Source: Candidatus Eiseniibacteriota bacterium (GTDB lineage Bacteria > Eisenbacteria > RBG-16-71-46 > CAIMUX01 > WJJG01). Taken from it: 64,000 nucleotides of DNA. Positions 9,409-18,639 of this stretch are shown one piece after another. Location: assembly GCA_023129715.1 (NCBI GenBank), contig JAGMBO010000044.1:86943-150942 (forward strand), read 5' to 3'. The notes beneath the pieces are model-generated. The model saw nothing but the letters and a program-made list of their open reading frames with translations, was not told where the DNA came from and did no database searches. The position numbers were made by a program, and so were the translations under genes. The stretch's first letter is position 1. Each line of letters starts with the position of its first letter.

Positions 9409-11412
9409 TCACTCGATCGTCCGATAGTCCTCGTCGGCGTCTTCGAGGTAGGGCGAGCGCTGCCGGAAGCCTTCGAGGGCGCGGTCGAGCGGGGTCGGGC
9501 CGGCCGCAGGGTCCGGCGCGGTCGTGCGACCCGCTCCTCGCGACCTTGTTCGTCCCGGTGACTTGCCGCCCGCGCGGCTGCGCGTGCTCGCCCTGGCGGC
9601 GGAGGCCGCCCGCGCCTCTTCCGCCGCGTAGCCGGCCAGGCGGGCCAGTTCGCCGATCGTCTCACCGCGCGAGACCACCTCGAGCTCGGGGTCCTTCTTG
9701 TGATAGGTGACGAGCACCTCGGCCGGCTTGCCGAAGAGGTTGTGGTGATCGCCCATCACATCCTGGTAGGCCCCCAGCAGAGCGATCGCCAGCAGATAGG
9801 GCCGGCCGGGTTGGCTGGCGTGCAGCTCGAGGACTTCTTTGACGTCGCGCACATCGGTGAAGCTGTCGATCACGCCGTCGGAGTCGCAGGTCAGGTCGAC
9901 GAGGATGCCCTGCACAGTCGCCGGCTCCCCGAGGCGATGGATCGGCACGACGGGGAAGAGCTGCTCGATCGCCCAGGCATCGGGGACCGAGTGGAAGACG
10001 CTGAAGTTGGTCACGTATTTCGCCCGAAAGGTTTTCTCCAGGACGCGGAACTCATCGGAGATGTGATCCGTCTGGCGGGCAAAGGCGAGTGCGCGACGAC
10101 AGATGCGGTAGAAATCCTGTTCGGCGCGCGCCTTGCGTTCCAACGAGAGATAGCCGAGGTCGAAGAGGTTGATGATCTCCCCGCGCGTCACTACCGCGTC
10201 GTGATAGTACTCGCGGAAGTTCTTCACCGAGATCTCCCGGGCGATCTCCTCCATTTCGAGCAGCTGCGGCGGCAGGTCGTCTTGATCCTTCTCGACCGCA
10301 CCGGGAACCTCGTCGGGGGCGTAGTCGAGGGGCGCATCGCTCTCACGGCTCTCGCAATTGGTGATCAGCAGCGAGTGGTGTGCCGTCAGCGCGCGGCCGC
10401 TCTCGGAGACCAGATCGGGAGTCGGGACCTCCTCTTCTTCGCAGACTTCCTGCACGGTGTAGACGACATTGTTGGCGAATTCCTGCATGGTGTAGTTGAC
10501 ACTGCTGTCCGAGGGCGTTCCGCTGCCGTCGTAGTCGATCCCTAAGCCGCCGCCGACGTTCAGCGTCGTCAGGGGCGCGCCGTGCTGGCGCAACTTCGCG
10601 TAGATGCGCGCGGCCTCCTTGACCGCATCCTTGATTCGCCGCACGCTGGTGATCTGGGATCCGATGTGATAGTGGAGCACGCGCAACCGGTCGAGCAGCT
10701 CCTCGCGACGCAGGGCATCGACGGCGTAGAGCAGCTCCGAGGAGCCGAGGCCGAACTTGGCCGTCTCGCCTCCCGACGCTTCCCAGCGCCCGCTGCCGCG
10801 CTGATAGAGCCGGCAGCGCAGGCCGATCAAGGGCGCGCTACTCAAGGGCGCGCTACGCTCTCGCCGCACGGCGTCGATGACCATCGAGATCTCGCGCAGG
10901 CGCTCGATCACCAGCACGATCGGCACGCCGGCCGCGGCGGCCCGCGCCGCCATGGTGACGAGCGTGGGGTCCTTGAATCCATTGATGCAGATCCAGGATC
11001 CGGGGGGCAGTGCGCGCGAGAGGGCGATCGCCAGCTCGGGCTTGCTACCGACCTCGAGCCCGAAGGCATCCGGGCGGCCGGCGGCGATCAGGCTCTCGAC
11101 GACCGGCTTCATCGGGTTGACCTTCAGGGGATAGACGCTGCGATAAGAAGGCCGATAGCCGAACTCCTCGCGCGCCCGGTCGAAGCAGCGGTAGAGCTCC
11201 TTCAGTTGTGTTTGGAGCACTTGCGGGAAGCGCACCAGCAGGGGGGGCGCGAGGCCCTCTCCGGCCGCCAGACGCACGACGCTCGTCAGATCGACAGTAC
11301 GCGCATCGCGGAAGGGCCGGACGAGCAAGTGTCCCGCGGGTCCGATCGCGAAGTAGCCTGCCCCCCACTCATCGATTCCGTAGGGGCTCTGGATCTTTCC
11401 ATTGCGCGCCAT
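9409..11412 (-). CDS. speA: Biosynthetic arginine decarboxylase
   Basis: PLP-dependent decarboxylation of arginine to agmatine, the first step of the agmatine route to putrescine and spermidine; cytoplasmic. The 667 residues match the SpeA family end to end: N-terminal WGAGYFAIG, PLP lysine K97 in SVYPLKVNP, the barrel glycine segment LNVGGGLGIDYDG, HIGSQI, and the C-terminal beta-domain with VVTRGE and SVPDAWAI. ATG 11412 is preceded by GGTGGAG at normal spacing; an in-frame upstream ATG at 11463 lacks a site. After GETIGELARLAGY, where the family core ends, there is a roughly 70-residue Arg/Ala/Ser/Pro-rich extension ending DYRTIE, probably disordered. It lies 101 bp downstream of the PorV-like gene on the same strand, with no obvious promoter between. 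Confidence 0.93.
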   Translation of the reverse strand: MARNGKIQSPYGIDEWGAGYFAIGPAGHLLVRPFRDARTVDLTSVVRLAAGEGLAPPLLVRFPQVLQTQLKELYRCFDRAREEFGYRPSYRSVYPLKVNPMKPVVESLIAAGRPDAFGLEVGSKPELAIALSRALPPGSWICINGFKDPTLVTMAARAAAAGVPIVLVIERLREISMVIDAVRRERSAPLSSAPLIGLRCRLYQRGSGRWEASGGETAKFGLGSSELLYAVDALRREELLDRLRVLHYHIGSQITSVRRIKDAVKEAARIYAKLRQHGAPLTTLNVGGGLGIDYDGSGTPSDSSVNYTMQEFANNVVYTVQEVCEEEEVPTPDLVSESGRALTAHHSLLITNCESRESDAPLDYAPDEVPGAVEKDQDDLPPQLLEMEEIAREISVKNFREYYHDAVVTRGEIINLFDLGYLSLERKARAEQDFYRICRRALAFARQTDHISDEFRVLEKTFRAKYVTNFSVFHSVPDAWAIEQLFPVVPIHRLGEPATVQGILVDLTCDSDGVIDSFTDVRDVKEVLELHASQPGRPYLLAIALLGAYQDVMGDHHNLFGKPAEVLVTYHKKDPELEVVSRGETIGELARLAGYAAEEARAASAARASTRSRAGGKSPGRTRSRGAGRTTAPDPAAGPTPLDRALEGFRQRSPYLEDADEDYRTIE

Positions 11413-11513
11413 GGCCCGTTCTCCACCAGCTCGAAGGATGCCGAAAGCCGGCGTGGCGGCCATGGGGGACCGCCCTCGTTGCCCTCATCGTGACAGCGCC
11501 GGTCGTGTTGCGC

Positions 11514-12521
11514 TCAGAAGGTGACATGTAGGCTGAGGCGGTGGGTCTCACCGAGCTCCTCGCGCCCCATGGCCAGCCCGTAGTCGAAGCCGATCTCGTT
11601 CCAGTGCAGGCCTGCACCGGCGGAACTCTGAAGGGTTGCCTCGTCTCCGTCGTCGCGCCAGCGCAGGCCGCCACGCAGGACGAGGGTGCGCCCGATCGCC
11701 CGCCACTCCGCTCCGCAGGCCGCCTCATAGAGTGCAGCGGCCTCGAGGTCGTAGCTCACCGTCAGGGGCACTGCCAGGGTCCGGTGGGGCCGGAGCGCGA
11801 GGCCCGCCTCGGCGGCGGGGCGCAGCTGATCCTGGGAGCTCTGATCCCAGGAGAGGCTCGAGAAGAGCGAACGCAGCACGAGACTCGCCTCGAGACAGGG
11901 GCGCAGCGAGCGGCTGAGAGCGAAGTCGAAGGAGAAGCCGCGCGCGCCGACGCCATCTAGGTCGCTGCGCACCAGCAGGCCGTGGGCCGCGAACCCGTAG
12001 GCGAGGCCCCCCCAGCCCCGCGCGGCGTAGGCGAGCGACAGATCATACTCGGCATACGCCTCCGGCTCGGGGTCGAGATCGACCCAGGTCGCCTGGAGTC
12101 CGAAACCGAAGCAACTGCCCACGTCGCCTTTCCGGCGCTGAATGCGCCCTTCCTGCCAGCCGACTTCGTGGCGTCCACGGGGAAAGGCGCAGAAGAGCGC
12201 CGCGTGGTGCACGAGATCGAGACTGAAGAGGTCGGCATGGGTGGCCGTCAGCCCGCGGTTGCGCACGGCGATCAAGCGCGCGGGATTCCAGTGCACCGCC
12301 GTGGGATCATCGACCAGCGGCGCCAAGGCGCCAGCGAGGGCGGTTCCGCGGCCACCGGGTTCGAGATCGGCGAACGCGCCGGTCACCGCCCAATTCCCGT
12401 CACCGGCGCGCGCCGTTGCGGCCGCGCCGAGCAGGAGCAACAGGACGAGCAGGATCGACCCGGCCGCCAAACCGGTGTAATCCCGCCGCGTAGGCCTGTG
12501 CTGGTCAGCGCTGGAATACAA
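11514..12521 (-). CDS. PorV/PorQ-like outer-membrane barrel protein
   Basis: A 335-residue exported protein. After a signal peptide (run of Leu, then AAATARAGDG) comes the PorV/PorQ pattern: PGGRGTALAGALAPLVDDP followed by AVHWNPARL, corresponding to the family's GARA-GMGGAFVAVADDA-YWNPAG segment. The rest alternates polar and hydrophobic residues and ends in HVTF, a C-terminal Phe typical of outer-membrane barrels. No ATG is available: I chose TTG 12521, which lies about 10 nt after GAGGAG and overlaps the last 17 bases of the upstream gene; TTG 12467 is an alternative. In Bacteroidota, PorV carries type IX cargo to the surface. Here the gene directly follows, and overlaps, a FlgD-tailed secreted protein, so a cargo-carrier pairing is a reasonable inference. 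Confidence 0.7.
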   Translation of the reverse strand: MYSSADQHRPTRRDYTGLAAGSILLVLLLLLGAAATARAGDGNWAVTGAFADLEPGGRGTALAGALAPLVDDPTAVHWNPARLIAVRNRGLTATHADLFSLDLVHHAALFCAFPRGRHEVGWQEGRIQRRKGDVGSCFGFGLQATWVDLDPEPEAYAEYDLSLAYAARGWGGLAYGFAAHGLLVRSDLDGVGARGFSFDFALSRSLRPCLEASLVLRSLFSSLSWDQSSQDQLRPAAEAGLALRPHRTLAVPLTVSYDLEAAALYEAACGAEWRAIGRTLVLRGGLRWRDDGDEATLQSSAGAGLHWNEIGFDYGLAMGREELGETHRLSLHVTF

Positions 12522-15021
12522 AGGCCCGGATCTCCTCTTGTGTACTGCCGGAAGGGCGCGTTGTTCGGATGCGAACCAGATAGGGCCCCGGCCTGACTCT
12601 CGTCCCCCGGCCGTTGTGCCCATCCCATTGCGCGACGAAGTGCAACACACTGCCTTCACAGCGGAAACTGCGGATGCGATCGCCCTCCAAGTTGTAGATC
12701 TCGATCTCGACCGCCGACCAACCGGCGGCATCGGTGAGCTCGAAGGCATCCCCGGGATAGAAGGGCTTCGGGATCGTGATCTCGACGGCCTCGGTGACGT
12801 AGTAGATCGCAAACTCGGTCGAGGCGGGCGAGCGATTGCCAACAACGTCGCGGGCGTAAGCCACCAGGCGGTTGACACCCGGGAGCAACCGCACGCCCCC
12901 GGAAAAGGCGCCACTCGGGGCGATCGTCAGCCCTGGGTAGCTGCTCGTGCTGTCAGCGCCCTCGTGCTCAACCGTGAGGAGGACATCGACTGCATCGTCG
13001 GGCGAGGCATAGCCCGAGACGGCGAGGGTATCCCCGGCAACCTCGCTGGGAGGTTCCGGCACCAGCGAGGGGGCCTGGGCAGGGCCTTCATTGTCCATCG
13101 CCAGGCGCAGCGAGACCGTGCCGGTGCCGCAGCCGTCATGATCCGTGACTGTTACGTGGGCATAGAGATCATAGGGATCGATGCCCTCGTCACAGCAGGC
13201 ATCATCCCGGAACTTGTACTGGAACCAATAGGTGACCGAGTCAGGCCCGGACAACGAATCGACGTATCCGCGCCCGACTAGACTATTCCAGGCGTAGCGC
13301 CCGTCGAGTTGGGAGAGGTCGAGGGTCAGACCCAGGGGCCGGTTGGTCGAGCGCCAGGTCGTGTACAGCACAATCGTGCCCCCGTTGCGCACGGTGAAGA
13401 GGGTGTCGCCGTCGTGAGCGACATAGCGCGTCGAGTCGCCCACCGGGTAGGTGGCGACATGGATCGGGGGATGGTTCGTCAGACAGAAGAGCAGCGAGTT
13501 GGTCGTCGTGCTGTAGCCCGTCGTCGGGTCGTAGGCGGTCACCGGCACCACGAGACCGCCGGCATCCTCGTAGGGATTGTCGCCCGAGATGCAGTACTCG
13601 ATCCGATGGCAGGCCCACGTTTCGGTCGTATCGCCGACGGCGACCTCCTCGTTGGGACAGCGCGAGTAGAGCACTTCGGCGCCGTTGAAGAGCGAGTCGA
13701 CTTCGCTGAAGTTGGCCCAGACGTCGTAGTCTTCCCGGTCGTCCCAGTAGCTGTAGACCACTACCGTCGTCTCGTTCTGGACGGGGACCTCGACGGTCGT
13801 GTCGGCGGCAAAGGTGTCGGGCTGGATCACGCGCCAGCTCTTGAACTCGGGAGCGTAGAGCAGATTGATGATCTGGGTGGTCGAGGGATCCGAGCGGTTG
13901 CCGAGCAGATCGCGCCCGTAGGCGACTAGTTGATTGCGGCCCGGCTGCAGCGTCAGGGTATCGCGGAAGGCGGGCGTGCCCTCGTCGTCGTAGAGCGGCA
14001 GCACGTGCTGGGTGGTCAGGTCCTGCACGAGCAGGAGGTCGACTGAGCCGACCGGGGCCGATCCGGAGACGATCACCTCCGGGTCACCGGTTTCGGCGGG
14101 CAATTCGTCGAAGACCGGGCTACCGTCGGGTCCGGCGTTGTCGAACTCCAGCAGCAACGTGTAGCTGGTACGCCCGCAGCCGCCGTCGGTGGCGACGAGT
14201 TGCACCGGCAGGCGGGTCGAGTCCTCGTACTGCGCCTGCTCGTCGAGTTCATAGTAGATCGCGCGCTTCTGCACGCTGTCATCGACCTGCTCCAGGAAAT
14301 AGTCGAAGACACCGCCGGCATCGAAGCTGTCGTCTGCGGCCGAGAAGTCCGCCTCCAGCGTGAAGGGGGAGATGGCATAGTGCCAGGTCGTCTCGAGATG
14401 GATGAGATCGCCGTTGCGCACGCGCAGGATCGAGTCACCCTCTTCGACGAGAATGCGAGTCGGGTCGGCGATGATCGTCGTGCCGCGATGCCGCGGCGGA
14501 TCGTTCGAGAGGCAGAAGCGCAGCACATCGCTGATCGTCGTATCACCGTAGCTCGAGACCGCGGTCATCGGAACGGCGATGTTGGCGCCATCCTGGAGCG
14601 GATTGCCCGCGGAGAGATCGTAGGTGAACCAGAAGCAGGGCCAGAGGGTCAGACTGTCGTGTTCGACCAGCGAGGAATCGCCGATATACTCGCCGCGGAT
14701 CGGGGCCGTCGCGCCTAGGTCGAGCCGGCTGAAGTCGGCCGAGACGCTCTCGGCCCGGGCCCAGTAGGCGAGGAACTCGATGTGGGCCGTATCCTGAACC
14801 GTCGCGCCGGGCGTGAGGATGCGGTAGCCCTTGATCGTCGGAGGGGCCGAATCGCCATCGGCGGTGGCGGCACCCGCCAGAACCACGATGCCCCCCGCGG
14901 GGGAAGCGTCGGGGGAGGGGCGCGCGAGGGCGCTACCCAGGATGAGGGCGCTCGAGAAGAGCAGCGCCGCCAAGCCGGTCCAGCGACGCGCCGTCATGGG
15001 AGAGTGCATGGCTCCGCGCAT
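12505..15021 (-). CDS. Secreted protein with repeated Ig-like modules and FlgD-like C-terminal sorting domain
   Basis: An 838-residue exported protein. ATG 15021 (MRGAMHSP) has AGGG about 6 nt upstream and leads into a signal peptide ending GSALARP; ATGs at 15009 and 14997 are alternatives. The body repeats a module twice: a segment with Asp/Tyr-rich loops and a paired-Cys end (LRFCLSNDPP / LLFCLTNHPP), then an Ig-like strand set ending LLPGVNRLVAYARDVVGNRS or LQPGRNQLVAYGRDLLGNRS. Residues about 745-838 form a FlgD-like tail (IPKPFYPGDAFEL, IYNLEGDRIRSF, VRPGPYLVRI). No catalytic motif is visible. The stop codon lies inside the next gene (PorV-like), implying co-translation. Likely an exported surface or extracellular structural protein. 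Confidence 0.75.
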   Translation of the reverse strand: MRGAMHSPMTARRWTGLAALLFSSALILGSALARPSPDASPAGGIVVLAGAATADGDSAPPTIKGYRILTPGATVQDTAHIEFLAYWARAESVSADFSRLDLGATAPIRGEYIGDSSLVEHDSLTLWPCFWFTYDLSAGNPLQDGANIAVPMTAVSSYGDTTISDVLRFCLSNDPPRHRGTTIIADPTRILVEEGDSILRVRNGDLIHLETTWHYAISPFTLEADFSAADDSFDAGGVFDYFLEQVDDSVQKRAIYYELDEQAQYEDSTRLPVQLVATDGGCGRTSYTLLLEFDNAGPDGSPVFDELPAETGDPEVIVSGSAPVGSVDLLLVQDLTTQHVLPLYDDEGTPAFRDTLTLQPGRNQLVAYGRDLLGNRSDPSTTQIINLLYAPEFKSWRVIQPDTFAADTTVEVPVQNETTVVVYSYWDDREDYDVWANFSEVDSLFNGAEVLYSRCPNEEVAVGDTTETWACHRIEYCISGDNPYEDAGGLVVPVTAYDPTTGYSTTTNSLLFCLTNHPPIHVATYPVGDSTRYVAHDGDTLFTVRNGGTIVLYTTWRSTNRPLGLTLDLSQLDGRYAWNSLVGRGYVDSLSGPDSVTYWFQYKFRDDACCDEGIDPYDLYAHVTVTDHDGCGTGTVSLRLAMDNEGPAQAPSLVPEPPSEVAGDTLAVSGYASPDDAVDVLLTVEHEGADSTSSYPGLTIAPSGAFSGGVRLLPGVNRLVAYARDVVGNRSPASTEFAIYYVTEAVEITIPKPFYPGDAFELTDAAGWSAVEIEIYNLEGDRIRSFRCEGSVLHFVAQWDGHNGRGTRVRPGPYLVRIRTTRPSGSTQEEIRAFVFQR

Positions 15022-15262
15022 GATTGCCCTGGTTGACGTTCCTTCCGCCGGTCTCTGTTCCGGTGTGCCGCACCGGCCGGCGCGCCCCCTGGCGGAGGGA
15101 GGTGCGCGGCTGCGGCAATCTTGCTGCGAGCAGCCTGCCGCGACGTCATATTCGCCAGCCGTTCGGGGGTTGTCAAGCGGCAGGCTTGCCGCTCGCAAGA
15201 CCGCGTGATAAGACTCTTTGGGATCCGACCCCGTAGCCGGCAGCGGCTCGTCAGGCACGGCG

Positions 15263-16177
15263 ATGTGCCGGGCGTGGGGTCGCGAGGGCAGGGACGCCTG
15301 GATCAAGAAGCTGATGAAGAGCGCCGCGGGAAACCACCAGGGAGGGGGGAAGGCCTCCGGCACCGCCGGAGTCGCCGTGGCCCTCAGCGGAGGTGCGGCC
15401 CGCACGATCGCCCACATCGGGGTGCTCAAGGTGCTCGCGCGGGAGGGCATCCCGGTGAGCCGCATCGCCGGCACGAGCGGGGGAGCCCTGATCGCAGTGC
15501 TGGTGGCGGCGGGCTATCCCCTGGTCGATCTGGAAGTGGATGCGTGCCGGGCGGGCTGGTATCGCCTGGCCGAGGTCCGTCCCCATCCGCTCGGGATCCT
15601 CTCGACCGAGAAGCTGCGTGAGTTCGTCGAGCGCCGTATCGGCGAACTTTGCATCGAGGACTTCCCGCTTCCCTGCGCGGTGGTGGCGACCGATCTGACG
15701 AGCGGGTGCCGGCGCGTCTTCGACTCCGGTCCTGCCGGTCCGGCCGTCGCGGCGAGCTGCGCGATCCCGGAGTTCTACCGGCCGGTGAAGTGGGAAGGGC
15801 ATGACTACGTGGATGGGGGTCTGGTGGAGCCGTTGCCGGTGCGCGCGGCGCGGGCGCTCGCGGGGCCCGAGGGGGAAACGCTGATTGCGGTCAGCGTGCT
15901 GCGCCCGCGAGCGATCGGTGAGGGGCCGCGGCACATCTGGCAGCTCGTGGGCCGGATCACCGAGGTGGTCCAGAACGAAATGGTGCGCCGCGACCGGGAA
16001 GCTGCCGATGTCTATATCGAGCCCGCGGTCGCGGATTTCTCCTACCTCGACCTCCGCCAGGCCGAGGAACTGATCGCGGCAGGCGCGGCGGCGATGGAGC
16101 AACAACTCGACCGGCTATGGAGGCAGATCGGCCGGACGGGTTCTGCATCGCGGCCGAACAACCTATCGGGGGCATGA
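15263..16177 (+). CDS. Patatin-like phospholipase (RssA/YchK-type)
   Basis: A 304-residue Ser-Asp acyl hydrolase of the patatin family, probably acting on phospholipids or lysophospholipids. The oxyanion motif GGAAR (43-47), the nucleophile elbow GTSGG with Ser72, and the catalytic Asp184 in VDGG are all present and correctly spaced, so it should be active. There is no signal peptide, suggesting a cytoplasmic or inner-membrane-face enzyme, as for RssA. Start is uncertain: ATG 15263 has a weak AGG site, ATG 15314 would also keep the whole domain, and TTG 15218 extends it. The stop overlaps an in-frame start of the following glycosyltransferase gene, so the two are probably co-translated. It is divergent from the 12505-15021 gene. 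Confidence 0.85.
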   Translation: MCRAWGREGRDAWIKKLMKSAAGNHQGGGKASGTAGVAVALSGGAARTIAHIGVLKVLAREGIPVSRIAGTSGGALIAVLVAAGYPLVDLEVDACRAGWYRLAEVRPHPLGILSTEKLREFVERRIGELCIEDFPLPCAVVATDLTSGCRRVFDSGPAGPAVAASCAIPEFYRPVKWEGHDYVDGGLVEPLPVRAARALAGPEGETLIAVSVLRPRAIGEGPRHIWQLVGRITEVVQNEMVRRDREAADVYIEPAVADFSYLDLRQAEELIAAGAAAMEQQLDRLWRQIGRTGSASRPNNLSGA

Positions 16178-16188
16178 TGGAGACTCAG

Positions 16189-17352
16189 ATGCGCGTTCTG
16201 CACATCGGACTCCTGCGGTTCGCCAGTGCGATCTCCTGGCACGCGGTGATGATGGCCAAGGCGCTTCAAGAACGAGGGCATTTCTGCTGGGTGGCCGGTC
16301 ATCCAGGATCCCCGCTCGTCGCCCTGGCGGCCCGGGAGGGGCTACAAGTGCCGGCGGCGCTCGGATTCCCCGAGCTGCGGCCATGGAACTGGGGGCACGT
16401 CGTCGGCAAGTTGCGCCGCTTCCTGATCGACCAGCGGGTCGATCGCCTGATCGTGCACACCGGCAGCGGGCACCTCGAAGCCCATCTGGCGCGCCGCGGA
16501 CTCGGGATCCCCCTGGTGCGGGTGCGCGCCGATGCCCGGGTGCCGCGCGCTGACCTGCCGCACCGCTGGCTCTACCTGCACGGCTGTGACCGGCTCGTCG
16601 TCAGCGGGGCCTACATGCTGGATCGCCATCTAGCCCCCATCGGGATCTCCCGGGAGCGGGTCAGCGTTCTCCCCCCCGGCATCGACCTCTCCGAGACCAC
16701 CTGGCGTCCCGACGCGGGCCGCCAGCAGGCGCGGGAGGACATTCGCCATCAGTACCAGATCCCGGGTGGGGTGCCCCTCTTCGGGGTAATCGGCCGGCTC
16801 TCGCCGGTCAAGGGCCACCAGACCCTGATCGAAGCTGCCGGCCGACTGGCGGCCGAGGGGCGCGACTTCCGTCTCTTCATCGTCGGCGCGGAAGAAGAAG
16901 TCACCATCGAGGAACTGCGCGCCCTTGGGCGCCGGCTCGGGATAGAGGAACGTCTCGTCTTCACCGGGCATGTCGAGGATCCGCTTTTCTATGCCGCGGC
17001 GTTCGATTTCGGGGTGATTCCCAGCCTCGGATCCGAGGCGATCTCGCGCAGTGCGCTTGAGTTCATGGCGGTGGGGGTTCCGGTGGTCGCCAGCCTGGTC
17101 GGGATCCTGCCTGAAGTGGTCAGCGAGGACGAGCTGTTGGTGCCCCCGGGGCGTCCCGACTCGCTCGCCGAGACGCTCGGGCGCCTGCTCGACGATCTGC
17201 CCCATGCCGGCCGGTTGGGCGAGCGGGCCTTCCGGCGAGTGCAGCGGCATTTCAGTCTCGAGCGACTGGGTGAGGCCCTCGAGCAGCTCCTCGAGGAGAC
17301 CCCGGCGCGTCCCCGCGCCGCGCAACGGGCACATGCGGGAACCCATGAGTGA
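16189..17352 (+). CDS. Glycosyltransferase family 4 (GT-B fold)
   Basis: A 387-residue retaining glycosyltransferase probably acting at the cytoplasmic face on lipopolysaccharide or another surface glycan. The N-terminal Rossmann half begins MRVLHIGLLRFAS. The C-terminal half has the GT4 features: GVIGRLSPVKGHQTLIEA, LVFTGHVEDP, and the E-x7-E nucleotide-sugar motif in SEAISRSALEF, then LVPPGRPDSLAE. Start chosen at ATG 16189 because GGAG lies 6 nt upstream; ATG 16174, which overlaps the preceding stop as ATGA, is the alternative. The gene overlaps the next glycosyltransferase by 8 bp. Donor and acceptor sugars cannot be told from sequence. Confidence 0.88.
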   Translation: MRVLHIGLLRFASAISWHAVMMAKALQERGHFCWVAGHPGSPLVALAAREGLQVPAALGFPELRPWNWGHVVGKLRRFLIDQRVDRLIVHTGSGHLEAHLARRGLGIPLVRVRADARVPRADLPHRWLYLHGCDRLVVSGAYMLDRHLAPIGISRERVSVLPPGIDLSETTWRPDAGRQQAREDIRHQYQIPGGVPLFGVIGRLSPVKGHQTLIEAAGRLAAEGRDFRLFIVGAEEEVTIEELRALGRRLGIEERLVFTGHVEDPLFYAAAFDFGVIPSLGSEAISRSALEFMAVGVPVVASLVGILPEVVSEDELLVPPGRPDSLAETLGRLLDDLPHAGRLGERAFRRVQRHFSLERLGEALEQLLEETPARPRAAQRAHAGTHE

Positions 17353-18178
17353 GCGGCTGCCGATCTCAGCGATTCTGATCACGCTCGATGAAGAGGACCG
17401 CCTGCCGCGCGCCTTGGCGAGTCTCGAATGGGTCGATCAAGTCGTCGTCGTCGACGCCGGCAGTTGCGACCGCACCCAGGAGATCGCCCGGCAGGCCGGG
17501 GCGCAGGTCATCGAGCATCCCTGGGAGGGCTACAGCGAGCAGAAGGCCTTTGCCCTCCGGCACGCAGCGCATCGCTGGGTGCTCTGGATCGATGCCGATG
17601 AAGAAGTCTCCGCCCCCTTGCGGGCCTCGATCGAGCGAACCCTGACGCGGCAGGCGCAGGGCGCCGAGGACCACGCCGCCTATGCCTGCAACCGCCGCAC
17701 CCAGTATCTCGGCCGGTTCGTACTGCATGGTGGCTGGTACCCCGACCGCAAGGTGCGACTCTTCGACAGTCGGCGAGCCGCCTTCGATGGGCGGCGCGTG
17801 CACGAGGGGCTGCGCGTTGATGGGCGCGTCGGGCATCTCGCCGGAGACCTCCTGCACTACTCCTTCCGCAATCTCGAGCACCACATCCAGAAGGCCCACG
17901 AGATGGCGCGCCTATGGGCCGAGGAACACGCCGGCCGGCGCCGAGTCACAATGTTGGAAATGCTCCTCCACCCGCTGGGCAAGGGGATCAAGAGCCTCAT
18001 CCTGCGTAGGGGATTCCTCGAGGGCTGGCGGGGCTGTCTGCTGGCGGGCATGGGGAGCTACTCGGTTTGGCTGAAGTATGCCCTGCTGCGCGAGCGGCAG
18101 GAACGGGACGAAGCGCCGGATCCGGGAAGGGATCCTTCCCCCGGGCCTGCCCGGCCTGAAGAGAGGGAGAAGGAATGA
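17345..18178 (+). CDS. Glycosyltransferase family 2 (LPS core heptose/glucose-transferase like)
   Basis: A 277-residue GT-A enzyme. The opening ISAILITLDEEDRLPRALAS, the VVVDAGSCDRT segment and the metal-binding DAD in LWIDADEEV are those of GT2 enzymes of the WaaE/KdtX type, which add a glucose or similar sugar to the inner core of lipopolysaccharide. A moderately hydrophobic C-terminus (GMGSYSVWLKYALL) may bring it to the membrane. ATG 17345 follows GGGA by 5 nt and overlaps the GT4 stop by 8 bp; ATG 17333 would add four residues. The tight packing with the GT4 gene implies both act on the same surface glycan. Specific acceptor unknown. Confidence 0.85.
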   Translation: MSERLPISAILITLDEEDRLPRALASLEWVDQVVVVDAGSCDRTQEIARQAGAQVIEHPWEGYSEQKAFALRHAAHRWVLWIDADEEVSAPLRASIERTLTRQAQGAEDHAAYACNRRTQYLGRFVLHGGWYPDRKVRLFDSRRAAFDGRRVHEGLRVDGRVGHLAGDLLHYSFRNLEHHIQKAHEMARLWAEEHAGRRRVTMLEMLLHPLGKGIKSLILRRGFLEGWRGCLLAGMGSYSVWLKYALLRERQERDEAPDPGRDPSPGPARPEEREKE

Positions 18179-18540
18179 TGGAGTCTGATGCGGGCGCCGC
18201 CGCGGCCGGCAAGCCTGAGGTTACCTACGAGGCCTTCGCTGCCCTCGACCTGCGGGCCGCCAACGTGATCGCCGCCGAGAAACACCCCGATGCCGACAAG
18301 CTGCTTGTCTTGCGCATCGACCTCGGGGAGCTGGGTGAGCGGCAGATCATCGCCGGCATCGCGCAGCAGTACCAGCCGGAGGAACTCGTCGGCAAGACGA
18401 TCATTGTCGTCGCCAACTTGAAGCCGGTTCGCCTGCGGGGGATCGAGTCGCGTGGGATGCTGCTTGCGACCCAGCACGATGATGCCGTGACCCTCTTGAC
18501 CGGCATGGGACCGATCCCTCCGGGCGCGGCGGTTTCCTGA
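18175..18540 (+). CDS. Stand-alone tRNA-binding (EMAP-II/Trbp111-like) domain protein
   Basis: A 121-residue protein matching the OB-fold tRNA-binding domain found at the C-terminus of methionyl-tRNA synthetase and as free Trbp111/CsaA proteins. Visible features are FAALDLRAANVIAAEKHPDADKL, the tRNA-elbow strand, IIAGIAQQYQPEELVGK, and VVANLKPVRLRGIESRGML. Such proteins bind the outside corner of tRNA and can assist a synthetase lacking its own appendix. ATG 18175 follows GGAG by 5 nt and overlaps the GT2 stop as ATGA, so it is translated from the glycosyltransferase transcript although the functions are unrelated. An Ala/Gly-rich N-terminus of about 12 residues precedes the domain. Confidence 0.88.
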   Translation: MMESDAGAAAAGKPEVTYEAFAALDLRAANVIAAEKHPDADKLLVLRIDLGELGERQIIAGIAQQYQPEELVGKTIIVVANLKPVRLRGIESRGMLLATQHDDAVTLLTGMGPIPPGAAVS

Positions 18541-18639
18541 CTCACTGCACAAGGTTCTTCTGCTGAGCCCCTGGGGCAGCCTCTCGCTCGGCGTGCGGCG
18601 CGGTTCACCAAGGTCGAGACTGCCCCGCTGCGGGTCTCA

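Noticed and set aside
12521..12914. Longer minus-strand start (ATG 12914) for the PorV-like gene
   Set aside because: The extra 131 residues are an out-of-frame copy of the preceding gene, Ser/Arg/Pro-rich, and would put the signal peptide in the middle of the protein.
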